Shown here piece after piece: positions 16,144-23,685 of a stretch of DNA of 40,099 bases (positions within the stretch are counted from its first letter, which is position 1; every line of letters starts with the position of its first letter). The notes below the pieces were generated by a model that saw only the letters and a program-made list of their open reading frames with translations, was not told the DNA's origin and made no database searches. Origin of the DNA: Candidatus Daviesbacteria bacterium RIFCSPLOWO2_01_FULL_37_10. GTDB taxonomy: Bacteria; Patescibacteriota; Microgenomatia; Daviesbacterales; UBA10151. Both the position numbers and the translations under genes were made by a program. The DNA lies in the NCBI GenBank assembly GCA_001776865.1, contig MFDK01000010.1:2855-42953 (forward strand), in the 5' to 3' direction.

Positions 16144-16846
16144 AAGTTTTTCTGGCAAGCTCTAATTTTTCTAAATTACCAATATCAACAAAATAGCCTG
16201 TTGTCGGATACGCATACAATGGTTTTTTAGCTTTCAGTAACTTCGGGAAAATATCTGATCCAAAATCAAGTTTTGTATTATCCGGGATTAAGTCAAAAAT
16301 TTCCGGCTCGAAAATATAGAAAGAACCATTCACCCAAATAGATTTATTTTTTAAATCATTTTCTTTAGGCCGCTCAATAAAGCTTATTACTTTATGATTT
16401 TTATCTATGGTTACCATACTTTTAGCATCTTTGCTAATTCTCTTGTATACATTTAAGGTTACAAATGACTTTGATTTTTTGTGAAAACTTATCATTTTCT
16501 TAATATCTAAATCCCTTAAAATATCTCCTGAAGTCACAATAAAAGTATCTTTTATGAATTCCCTGGATATTGAAATTGCACCTGCAGTTCTCAATGGTTT
16601 TTTAGGATCCTCATAAGTATAGGTAATGTTAACTCCAAATTTTGAACCATCACCAAAGTAATTAGTTATTACATCCGGGAGGAAACAGGTTGCGACTATA
16701 AAATCAAAAATGCCATGCTCTTTAAAATGGTTAATAATATGTAAAAGTATTGGTTGACCGCTTACTTCAACCATTGGTTTTGGTATTTTTTCTGTAAGAG
16801 GTTTTAATCTTTCCCCTCTACCTCCGGCAATAATTATGGCTTTCAT
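16130..16846 (-). CDS. Sugar-1-phosphate nucleotidyltransferase, HddC-like
   Basis: 238 residues. KAIIIAGGRGERLKPLT is the NTP-binding signature, EKIPKPMVEV carries the conserved K-P, TSGDI holds the metal-binding Asp, and WVNGSFYIFEP and GYFVDIGNLE complete the single-domain nucleotidyltransferase. In the HddC branch such enzymes join GTP and heptose 1-phosphate to give GDP-heptose; a mannose-1-phosphate guanylyltransferase or a glucose-1-phosphate thymidylyltransferase-like role cannot be excluded on motif alone. It follows the phosphatase gene by 3 nt on the same strand (again TAAAATATG), so the pair forms a minus-strand operon between the two plus-strand halves of the cassette. Confidence 0.82.
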   Translation of the reverse strand: MKAIIIAGGRGERLKPLTEKIPKPMVEVSGQPILLHIINHFKEHGIFDFIVATCFLPDVITNYFGDGSKFGVNITYTYEDPKKPLRTAGAISISREFIKDTFIVTSGDILRDLDIKKMISFHKKSKSFVTLNVYKRISKDAKSMVTIDKNHKVISFIERPKENDLKNKSIWVNGSFYIFEPEIFDLIPDNTKLDFGSDIFPKLLKAKKPLYAYPTTGYFVDIGNLEKLELARKTFNKA

Positions 16847-16849
16847 ATT

Positions 16850-17404
16850 TTAAATAATATCAAGTGAATCAGATAATTTTCTTACTGTAAAATCAGGTTT
16901 TACATTATATTGTAATAAATAATCTGTCTCTAAATCTTTCGGATCAAGTAAGATGGTTTTAACCCCTGCCAGATATCCTGCTTTTATATCTGATGCCCTG
17001 TCTCCGATTATAAAAGAATCCAGGGGATTAATATTATGGTCACTTATCGCTTTTAAAAGTAACCCGGGTTTTGGCTTTTTACAATTGCATTCTATAGCAT
17101 ATTTTTTGATAATTCCTTTTGGGTGATGGAAGCAATAATAAATACCATCAACTGAAATATTATTTTTATAAAGCAATTCTTTGAATTTTTTTACAAGAGC
17201 ATTTTTTGTATTTTCATCTATTATTCCGAGAGTTACGTCTGGCTGGTTAGAAACTACTATTATTTTATAGCCCTGTTTCTGGAGTTTTTTAATAAAAGGG
17301 ATTGAATTCGGGATTAACTCTAAATCTTTAGGGTTAGTAAGAGCCTCGCCGTTAATATTTTTTACTATAACTCCATCGCGGTCAAAAAAAACAGCTTTGT
17401 TCAT
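16850..17404 (-). CDS. gmhB: HAD-IIIA phosphatase, GmhB-like heptose 1,7-bisphosphate phosphatase
   Basis: 184 residues from the ATG at 17404; a longer frame to 17485 would overlap the divergent gene and lacks homology. FFDRDGVI is the nucleophile motif, VVSNQPD motif II, KKPKPG motif III and GDRASDI motif IV. The zinc loop is intact: CFHH and CNC carry the Cys-His-Cys-Cys set seen in E. coli GmhB. It should remove the C7 phosphate of heptose 1,7-bisphosphate, the step between the kinase at 14503 and the nucleotidyltransferase at 16846. A minus-strand TAGAAT ends 7 nt before the ATG. Confidence 0.88.
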   Translation of the reverse strand: MNKAVFFDRDGVIVKNINGEALTNPKDLELIPNSIPFIKKLQKQGYKIIVVSNQPDVTLGIIDENTKNALVKKFKELLYKNNISVDGIYYCFHHPKGIIKKYAIECNCKKPKPGLLLKAISDHNINPLDSFIIGDRASDIKAGYLAGVKTILLDPKDLETDYLLQYNVKPDFTVRKLSDSLDII

Positions 17405-17411
17405 GAAATTC

Positions 17412-17417
17412 ATTCTA
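17412..17417 (-). promoter_or_regulatory. -10 box 7 nt from the gmhB-like start
   Basis: Minus-strand TAGAAT ends 7 nt before the ATG at 17404, the leaderless spacing seen elsewhere in this window. The -35 region is poor. Confidence 0.4.
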
Positions 17418-17476
17418 GCACAGTGGATATACCTATTGCATTTATGATTTCGTTGATGTAAATTTAGGGTATTCAA

Positions 17477-18262
17477 ATGGCACAATCGCTACATTTCAAC
17501 CGCTCTATTTTTATAGACTCCTCAAATATAGAAGAGGTAAAGAGGTGGAATGCAGCAGGTATAATAGATGGAGTTACAACGAATCAGTCCATTATGTTAA
17601 AAGATGGACTAAATATTAAAGATTTCGAAAAAGTGGTTAAATTAATTTGTAAGGAGATGGGTAAAAAACCTGTTTCTGTTGAGATTACAGACAGCAGCGC
17701 TCCTGCTAAAGATATGATAAAAGAGGCGAAACGGATGAACTCTTTTGCTCCTAATGTAGTGGTAAAAGTTCCATTAATTCCGGATACTACTAAGAGTTTG
17801 GAAGTAATACAGGAGTTAATCTCTTTAAATATTGCAATTAATGTGACGGCTATAATGACTTTTGAGCAAATGGTTGTTGCAGCTTTAGCGACGAGAACCA
17901 ATAAACGTACTTCATTTATCTCTCTTTTTTGGGGACGTTCTATGGAAGATCAAGTTAAGTATAGGGGTAGATTTGATTTTATGGCAGACTATAAAAGAGT
18001 TGGACTTGAATCCAGAGTTAATAGTGATCCAAAAAATATTGTAGAGAGTACAGCTGCTTTTTTGAAAGAAGGGGGTTATGAGAACCCGAAAATTATAGTG
18101 GGGAGTATTAGAACTGCAACAATGGTTGGGGAATCTTTTGCTGCTGGAGGTAATATTGTTACAATTACCCCTGAAATTTTGATGTCTATGCTTTTTTCTC
18201 AAAGAACAAAAGAAACAATTGAACAATTTGATTCGGACTGGAAAAAACTTCAAAAAAAGTAG
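17477..18262 (+). CDS. Transaldolase / fructose-6-phosphate-aldolase family enzyme
   Basis: 261 residues of the short transaldolase (TalC/FSA) type. D14 in IFIDSSNIEEV, N36 in GVTTNQSI and the Schiff-base lysine K97 in NVVVKVPL are all present, and the D14-N36 distance equals that in FSA as I recall it. Members either transfer dihydroxyacetone between sugar phosphates, making sedoheptulose 7-phosphate, or cleave fructose 6-phosphate. Placed in a heptose cassette, the first reaction would supply the GmhA substrate. It is longer than FSA by about 40 residues, mostly at the C-terminus. The start is ATG 17477, with no Shine-Dalgarno. It heads a plus-strand operon that runs to 22320. Confidence 0.85.
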   Translation: MAQSLHFNRSIFIDSSNIEEVKRWNAAGIIDGVTTNQSIMLKDGLNIKDFEKVVKLICKEMGKKPVSVEITDSSAPAKDMIKEAKRMNSFAPNVVVKVPLIPDTTKSLEVIQELISLNIAINVTAIMTFEQMVVAALATRTNKRTSFISLFWGRSMEDQVKYRGRFDFMADYKRVGLESRVNSDPKNIVESTAAFLKEGGYENPKIIVGSIRTATMVGESFAAGGNIVTITPEILMSMLFSQRTKETIEQFDSDWKKLQKK

Positions 18263-18268
18263 TAAAAT
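18263..18268 (+). promoter_or_regulatory. Possible internal -10 box before 18275
   Basis: TAAAAT ends 6 nt before ATG 18275 and follows directly on the transaldolase stop. It may give a separate leaderless start for the SDR gene; no -35 is evident. Confidence 0.3.
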
Positions 18269-18274
18269 CTCCAT

Positions 18275-19117
18275 ATGCTTTTTAACAAAAATGCTGTTAT
18301 AACCGGCGGAGCTAGAGGAATTGGTTTTGCTATAGCAAAGGAACTGGTTAGCCGGGGCGCAAAGGTAGTTATTTGTTCCAGGACTAAGTCGGATTTAGAG
18401 AAAGCTCTTGTAAATTTAAATCAAGATCGTGAAGTTGCTTACGGTATCTTGTGCGATGTTTCTAATTTAAGTAGTTGTAAAAAGCTAATTAAATTCGCCA
18501 AAGTTAAATTAAAAAGAATTGATATTTTGGTTAATAACGCTGGAATATATGGTCCAATTGGAGCTTTTGAAAAGATAAATTTAAAAGAATGGGAAAAAGC
18601 ACTGCATATAAATTTTATGGGAATGGTTTATTGTTCGTATTTAGTAATTCCGGAAATGGAAAAAAGCGGAGCTGGAAAAATTATTAATTTATGCGGAGCA
18701 GGAGTTGGTGGAAAAAGTTTACCAAGGTTTAGCGCATATTTTAGTTCTAAATTTGCAGTTGCTGGATTTACGGAAGTATTAGCTGACGAACTAAAAGATG
18801 AAAATATTCAGGTTAATTCAATATCCCCTGGGGGAGTTAATACTTACATAAATGAATATTTACTAAAACAAGGACCAAAAAAAACGGGTAAAGAAATGTA
18901 TGAACAAGCTTTAGAGCAGAAAAAAACCGGTGGGATTCCTCCTGAACTGGCCGCAAAATTAGTTGCATTTCTTGCATCAGATGAATCAAGTCACATTACC
19001 GGAAGGCTGCTTAGCGCAAAATGGAATTCGCCGGAATCTCTAAAAAAAGTAAAATTTAGTAATAGTTTATATAAACTAAGGAGAATTGATCAGGAGTTAT
19101 TTTATGAAAAAAAATGA
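18275..19117 (+). CDS. Short-chain dehydrogenase/reductase, catalytic Ser replaced
   Basis: 280 residues, classical SDR. TGGARGIGFAI (10-20) binds the nucleotide, NNAG is at 87-90, and Y155-x3-K159 is intact in SAYFSSK. The serine normally about 13 residues before the tyrosine is missing: the strand reads IINLCGAGVGG with C140. Related SDRs that I recall have NLSGGG here, so this is a Ser to Cys change within a somewhat unusual loop. The C-terminal ~45 residues extend beyond the core. It may oxidise or reduce a sugar or sugar nucleotide made by the cassette. Its stop overlaps the next gene by 14 nt. Confidence 0.85.
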   Translation: MLFNKNAVITGGARGIGFAIAKELVSRGAKVVICSRTKSDLEKALVNLNQDREVAYGILCDVSNLSSCKKLIKFAKVKLKRIDILVNNAGIYGPIGAFEKINLKEWEKALHINFMGMVYCSYLVIPEMEKSGAGKIINLCGAGVGGKSLPRFSAYFSSKFAVAGFTEVLADELKDENIQVNSISPGGVNTYINEYLLKQGPKKTGKEMYEQALEQKKTGGIPPELAAKLVAFLASDESSHITGRLLSAKWNSPESLKKVKFSNSLYKLRRIDQELFYEKK

Positions 19118-20399
19118 TTTAAATATTGGAGTTTTAGGACTTTGGCATCTGGGATGTATTTATGCAACCTCTTTAGCCAAAAAAGGGTTTAAAGTAACTG
19201 GGTATGATATAAATCAAGCTGTGATTGATAATTTAAATGCAGGAAAAACTCCAATATTTGAACCGGGATTGGATATTTTATTAAAAAATCATCTTATTAA
19301 AAATCTTATCTTTACTAAAGATCCCAAGGAAGCAATAAGTAAAAAAAAATATATCTTTATAACACTGGATGTTCCGGTAAATGATGTAGATGAGCTGGAT
19401 TTAAAACCTCTAAATAAACTGTTTGACAATCTGATAAAGTATATTTCATCAAATAGCGTTATTGTTATTTCATCTCAGGTACCGGTTGGGACATGTAGAA
19501 AACTACAGGAGAGATTTACCAGATTAAATAAAAAAGTTTCAGTAATTTATTTTCCTGAGAATTTAAGACTAGGTAGTGCATATAAATCGTTTCTGGAACC
19601 GGATAGGATTATTTTAGGAGGAGAAAAAGAAGTATTGGAAAAATTTTTAAAGGATTTTGATTTTGTAAAATTTCCAAGTTTCTTAATGTCGCTGGAAAGT
19701 GCCGAAATGAGTAAGCACGCATTAAATTCATATCTTGCAACTTGTATTAGTTTCTCAAGCGAGTTAGGCGATATTTGCGAATTAATAGGAGCTAGTATGG
19801 AAGATGTAGTGAAAGCTTTGAAAAGCGAGAAAAGGGTAAGCGTTTATGCACCTTTGAATCCAGGTCTTGGTTTTGCTGGAGGAACTTTAGGAAGAGATAT
19901 AAAAACTTTAATGTCAGTTTCAGAAAAAATCGGATACAACCCTATTTTTTTAAAATCAGTTTACAAAGTAAATCAGATAAGAATAAATAATCTGGTGGAG
20001 AAAATAAAAAAAGTGTTGGGGAAAATTAAGGGTAAAAAAATCGGACTGCTTGGGTTAACATATAAACCCGGAACAAATACTCTCCGAAGGTCTATGTCTT
20101 TAGACTTGGCAAAAAAGTTAACAAAACATGGAGTAAAGATTCATGCCTTTGACCCGAAAGTTTCAGGAATGGTTAAAGGATATGAATTTGTAAAAATAGA
20201 AAAAAAATTGGAAAATTTTTTTAAGGATCTTGACATTGCAGTTTTAATGACAGAGTGGTCGGAGTTTAAAAATGATAATGTTGTAAGAAACGCTTCTTTT
20301 ATGGAAAACAAAGTAATTATAGATACAAAAAACTTTCTGGACAAAAAGTCATATGAAAACCATGGAATAAAATTACTTAGGATAGGAGAGGGTATATGA
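19104..20399 (+). CDS. UDP-glucose/GDP-mannose dehydrogenase homologue without the catalytic cysteine
   Basis: 431 residues from ATG 19104, chosen because AGGAG (19092-19096) precedes it; a TTG at 19086 is less likely. The fold is that of UDP-glucose dehydrogenase: GVLGLWHLG Rossmann start, FEPGLDILL, SSQVPVGT, PDRIILGG, EMSKHALNSYLA with the conserved Lys and Asn, and a C-terminal GLTYKPGTNTLRRS domain. Yet the active-site loop GFGGSCFPKD reads GFAGGTLGRD, with T261 for the nucleophilic Cys, and REG reads RLG, losing a conserved Glu. A normal two-step oxidation to a uronic acid is therefore unlikely; another oxidation or reduction of a nucleotide sugar is more plausible. Confidence 0.85.
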   Translation: MKKNDLNIGVLGLWHLGCIYATSLAKKGFKVTGYDINQAVIDNLNAGKTPIFEPGLDILLKNHLIKNLIFTKDPKEAISKKKYIFITLDVPVNDVDELDLKPLNKLFDNLIKYISSNSVIVISSQVPVGTCRKLQERFTRLNKKVSVIYFPENLRLGSAYKSFLEPDRIILGGEKEVLEKFLKDFDFVKFPSFLMSLESAEMSKHALNSYLATCISFSSELGDICELIGASMEDVVKALKSEKRVSVYAPLNPGLGFAGGTLGRDIKTLMSVSEKIGYNPIFLKSVYKVNQIRINNLVEKIKKVLGKIKGKKIGLLGLTYKPGTNTLRRSMSLDLAKKLTKHGVKIHAFDPKVSGMVKGYEFVKIEKKLENFFKDLDIAVLMTEWSEFKNDNVVRNASFMENKVIIDTKNFLDKKSYENHGIKLLRIGEGI

Positions 20400-21370
20400 A
20401 TGTTGCCATAGTTGGAGCCGGGCTAATAGGCAGGAAAAGAGCGAGAGTGTTGCCAAAAGGAGTAAATTTAACAACTGTCTGTGATGTAAATTTAAATAAA
20501 GCTCAACACTTTGCCCGGGATTTTAAATGTAAAATAGAAACAGACTGGAGAAAAGTTGTTAAAGATTCCAAAATAGATGCAGTTATAATTTCAACAACAA
20601 ATAAATTTCTGTCGCCCATTGCAGTAGAGGCAACATTGCATGGTAAGCATGTATTAGTAGAAAAACCTGGAGCCAAAAATTTAAATGAATTAAATAAAAT
20701 TGCAAAGGTCTTCAGTGGAAAATCAGTTCTTATGTTTGGGTATAATCACCGTTATCACCCTGGAATTAAAATGGCTAAAAAAATAATTGATTCCAAAAAA
20801 TATGGTCAAGTTCTTTTTATGAGGGCTAAATATGGGCACGGTGGAAGACTTGGTTACGAGAAAGAATGGAGATTTGATAAAGACTTATCTGGAGGTGGCG
20901 AACTCTTGGATCAAGGAACTCATCTAATTGATTTAGTAAATTATTTTTGCGATGAAATGACACAAGTTCTTGGTGTAACTGGAAATCTTTTCTGGAAGTC
21001 TAAACTTGAGGACAGCGCCTTTTTCATCCTAAAAAACAAAAAAGGTACAATTGCGCAATTATCTGCTACTTGCGTTGAATGGAAAAATCTTTTTTGTTTT
21101 GAGGTAATGCTGCAGACAGCAAAAATTCAGATAGATGGACTTGGTGGAAGTTATGGCAGGGAAAAGTTAACTCTTTATAAAATGAAGCCAGCAATGGGGC
21201 AACCTGATGTGAAAGAATATATATTTGAGGAAAAAGACAATTCCTGGAAACTTGAGACTCAAGAGTTTTTTACTCGTATTAAAAAAAAGATATATAGTGA
21301 TAGGGCTATAAAAGATGTAAGGTATGTCTTGAGCATAGTGGACAAATTATACAAAAAAAATTCATTATGA
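20396..21370 (+). CDS. Gfo/Idh/MocA-family oxidoreductase
   Basis: 324 residues. The Rossmann motif GAGLIGRKRA is at 7-16, the E-K-P motif at 89-91, and GGGELLDQGTHLID at 166-179 carries the catalytic Asp and His typical of the family. Relatives oxidise or reduce a sugar hydroxyl of an NDP-sugar with NAD(P). A purine-rich AGGAGAGGG sits just before ATG 20396, which overlaps the upstream stop by 4 nt, and the next gene again overlaps by 4 nt, so it is tightly coupled to the UGD homologue and the epimerase. A 3-keto sugar dehydrogenase role is possible but unproved. Confidence 0.9.
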   Translation: MNVAIVGAGLIGRKRARVLPKGVNLTTVCDVNLNKAQHFARDFKCKIETDWRKVVKDSKIDAVIISTTNKFLSPIAVEATLHGKHVLVEKPGAKNLNELNKIAKVFSGKSVLMFGYNHRYHPGIKMAKKIIDSKKYGQVLFMRAKYGHGGRLGYEKEWRFDKDLSGGGELLDQGTHLIDLVNYFCDEMTQVLGVTGNLFWKSKLEDSAFFILKNKKGTIAQLSATCVEWKNLFCFEVMLQTAKIQIDGLGGSYGREKLTLYKMKPAMGQPDVKEYIFEEKDNSWKLETQEFFTRIKKKIYSDRAIKDVRYVLSIVDKLYKKNSL

Positions 21371-22320
21371 AATATTTAGTAACCGGAGGAGCAGGTTTTA
21401 TTGGTTCACATATTGTTGATGAAATACTTAAAGGCGGAGATAAAGTTATCGTTTACGATAACTTATCAACAGGAAGAAAACTTTTCGTAAAACATAATCT
21501 GAGTAATAAAAGATTTAAATTAGTTATTGGGGATGTGTTAAATACTAAAAAACTAACTAGGGAGATGAAGGGAATCGATTTTGTTCTTCATATGGCAGCA
21601 CATGCAGATGTAAGAGAAGGGTTTAAGGATCACAGCATTGATCATGTGCAGAATCTTGAAGGAACTCAGTCAGTTCTTGAGGCAATGTACAAAACTGGGG
21701 TTAAAAAAATTGCATTTGCATCAACATCTTCTGTTTACGGTGATGCAAAAGTTCATCCGACTCCGGAGGATTATCCTTTTGAATCAACATCACTATATGG
21801 TGCGACAAAGGCGGCATGTGAAAGTTATATTCAGACCTATGCAAGTTATTACGGATGGAAAGTATACATTTTCCGCTTCGTTTCTTTTATAGGAGAAAGA
21901 TACACCCATGGAATTATTTTTGATATTTTAAAAAAAGTTAAAAAAAACAAAAAAGTTTTAGAACTACTTTCAGATGGAACTCCTAAAAAATCATCAGTTT
22001 ATGTTGGTGATGGAATAGATGCTATGTTCAAAGTGATTGACTTATCAAAAGAGCAAATTAATATTTACAATATCGGACATGATGATATTTTAACGGTTGA
22101 TCAGATTGTGGATACGATTATAGAAGCTGGTAACATAAAAATTAAGAAAAAATATCTGGGAGGAAAAAAAGGCTGGATGGGAGATAATAATTTTGTACAC
22201 TTGGATAACAGTAAACTTAAAAAATTAGGCTGGAAACCAAAATTAAGTTTTAAACAAGGTATTAAGAAAACAGTAGAATATTTGCAAAGTGAAGAGTCAA
22301 AAAATTCACTTTTCCGTTAG
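21367..22320 (+). CDS. GalE-like NAD-dependent sugar epimerase
   Basis: 317 residues of the extended SDR type with every key residue in place: GGAGFIGSHIVD at the N-terminus, HMAAHADVREG, STSSVYGDA with the catalytic Ser/Thr, YGATK with Tyr and Lys, and SVYVGDGIDA. It would epimerise or dehydrate an NDP-sugar. As the last gene of the run from 17477 it probably completes modification of the heptose nucleotide. ATG 21367 overlaps the upstream stop; no Shine-Dalgarno is visible. Its TAG stop overlaps the stop of the convergent orphan gene by 4 bases. Confidence 0.9.
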   Translation: MKYLVTGGAGFIGSHIVDEILKGGDKVIVYDNLSTGRKLFVKHNLSNKRFKLVIGDVLNTKKLTREMKGIDFVLHMAAHADVREGFKDHSIDHVQNLEGTQSVLEAMYKTGVKKIAFASTSSVYGDAKVHPTPEDYPFESTSLYGATKAACESYIQTYASYYGWKVYIFRFVSFIGERYTHGIIFDILKKVKKNKKVLELLSDGTPKKSSVYVGDGIDAMFKVIDLSKEQINIYNIGHDDILTVDQIVDTIIEAGNIKIKKKYLGGKKGWMGDNNFVHLDNSKLKKLGWKPKLSFKQGIKKTVEYLQSEESKNSLFR

Positions 22321-22817
22321 GGATCAGAACTAAATTTATCTAATGGAATTCTGGGTGTTCCCGAAGTAATCCATGGATACGCTTGCTTTGATGTAGGTAA
22401 TGAGTGTAAATATACTAAAAGATTTTCGGTAGTACCATGATGGGTTATTTGGATTTGATAGTTTCTAAGAAATTCTTTGTATGATGGTAGAGAAGTAAAT
22501 TCGTGAATAAACTCAGTAGTTGCAAAACCGAACCCCTCTGGTGAGGTTAATCTTACAGCACAAAGACCGTACACTCTTTCACTAGCTGGTTCATCAGGCA
22601 CAAAAAACCAGCCATATCTAATTCTTTGAGTTCCGTATAAATGTCCGTCTCCAGGTACAGTTTCCCCCTCACCATATGACACTTTGGTGTAACCTTCGTC
22701 TAGTTTCTGGGTAATATAATCGATTCTTGTTATACCTAAGCCCTGTATACACTTTGGATCAGATGAAAATAAAGATTGGATTTCTGTCATAAGGTTATCT
22801 TGGAAACATTCTAACAT
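22317..22817 (-). CDS. Orphan protein of unknown function
   Basis: 166 residues, soluble, no signal peptide, not recognised. It is rich in Gly, Tyr and His in the middle (GEGETVPGDGHLYGTQ, RIRYGWFFVPDEP), with alternating polar and hydrophobic strands (VYGLCAVRLTSPEGFGFATTEF) that suggest a beta-rich fold, and HHGTTENLLVYLHSLP near the end. The ATG at 22817 could be replaced by one at 22790. It is a single minus-strand gene between two plus-strand operons. Its coding reality rests on length and isolation from another frame's gene, so I am only fairly sure. Confidence 0.65.
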   Translation of the reverse strand: MLECFQDNLMTEIQSLFSSDPKCIQGLGITRIDYITQKLDEGYTKVSYGEGETVPGDGHLYGTQRIRYGWFFVPDEPASERVYGLCAVRLTSPEGFGFATTEFIHEFTSLPSYKEFLRNYQIQITHHGTTENLLVYLHSLPTSKQAYPWITSGTPRIPLDKFSSDP

Positions 22818-22822
22818 AAGAT

Positions 22823-22836
22823 TTGATTAAAATCAA
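22823..22836. repeat. Palindrome TTGATT-AA-AATCAA between divergent genes
   Basis: A 6-bp inverted repeat with a 2-base centre, 6 nt upstream of the orphan gene's ATG and 79 nt before the methyltransferase. It could be an operator for the divergent pair, or chance in AT-rich DNA. Confidence 0.3.
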
Positions 22837-22869
22837 TTTTTTGCAACTCGAGTCTATAACCTATGATAG

Positions 22870-22898
22870 TTGTATTTAAGTTCCAAATAAGATAAATT
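22870..22898 (+). promoter_or_regulatory. Possible promoter TTGTAT-N17-TAAATT
   Basis: TTGTAT (22870-22875) and TAAATT (22893-22898) at ideal 17-nt spacing, 16 nt before ATG 22915; leader about 10 nt. The -10 match is moderate. Confidence 0.4.
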
Positions 22899-22914
22899 AG
22901 AGAATACTTTTTAT

Positions 22915-23685
22915 ATGGAAAACGCATTTATCAAAGGTCTGTGGACAAATTTTACTGAAACTCTTGGAACAACTATAATCCATCCTCAATATACAGTTTT
23001 AAGGTTTCAGAGAGAAGCAATTATAGAGGCAAAAAGGTATGCTAAGGGAAAATTGATTGACATTGGATGCGGACGTATGCCATATAGGAAAGAACTGGAG
23101 CCACTTGTTGAATCGTATATTGGGGTGGATCATCCGAATGTTTCTAAGCTCTATAGTGGAGGATATAAACCGGAAGTTTTGGCAAATGCTAAAAAGCTTC
23201 CTTTTAAAAATAATATGTTTGATATTGCGTTATTGCTTCAGGTTTTAGAGCACGTTGATGACCCGGGAAAAGTAGTAAAAGAAGCCGCCAGAGTTTTGAA
23301 ACCTAATGGAGTATTAATTATTTCTATACCCTTTTTTTATCCACTACATGATATGCCTTATGATTTCGGCAGGTATACAAAGACCGCTCTTAAAAGTTTT
23401 ATTGATGGAGCACATCTGCGTATTATTAAGATTGAGACACAAGGAAGATTTTTCGAATTTTGGCTGCAGATGTTAAATACTTTTCTTATCAAACGGATAA
23501 ATGACATGTTTAAAAATTTAAATTTGCCAACAATTATTTTACTTATTCCGACTATTATTTTAGCTGTGCCACTTATCTTAGTTAATAATTTTCTAATACT
23601 TATTATTAAAAGATTATCTCAAGTAGTTCCAAGATATCCGGATTATTTTCCACTGGATTATTTGGTAGTTGCAAGGAAAAAGTAA
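22915..23685 (+). CDS. Class I SAM-dependent methyltransferase with C-terminal membrane segments
   Basis: 256 residues. Motif I is LIDIGCGRMPY (about 43-53), with the acidic VDHPN strand after it; motif IV/post-I is FDIALLLQVLEHVDDP, the Methyltransf_11 signature, followed by ARVLKPNGVLIISIP. After residue 200 there is a hydrophobic hairpin (TIILLIPTIILAVPLILVNN) not found in most soluble methyltransferases, so it is likely anchored at the inner membrane and may methylate a lipid-linked sugar. The stop shares one base with the start of the next GT, so the two are coupled. Confidence 0.85.
   Translation: MENAFIKGLWTNFTETLGTTIIHPQYTVLRFQREAIIEAKRYAKGKLIDIGCGRMPYRKELEPLVESYIGVDHPNVSKLYSGGYKPEVLANAKKLPFKNNMFDIALLLQVLEHVDDPGKVVKEAARVLKPNGVLIISIPFFYPLHDMPYDFGRYTKTALKSFIDGAHLRIIKIETQGRFFEFWLQMLNTFLIKRINDMFKNLNLPTIILLIPTIILAVPLILVNNFLILIIKRLSQVVPRYPDYFPLDYLVVARKK

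Noticed and set aside
16850-17485. Longer gmhB-like frame starting at 17485
   Set aside because: The extra 27 residues (Cys/His/Asn-rich) do not resemble the family and would overlap the divergent transaldolase start.
17477-18262. Transaldolase as a stray central-carbon gene unrelated to the cassette
   Set aside because: Its place between heptose genes and directly before the modification genes makes a pathway link likelier, though this is not proved.
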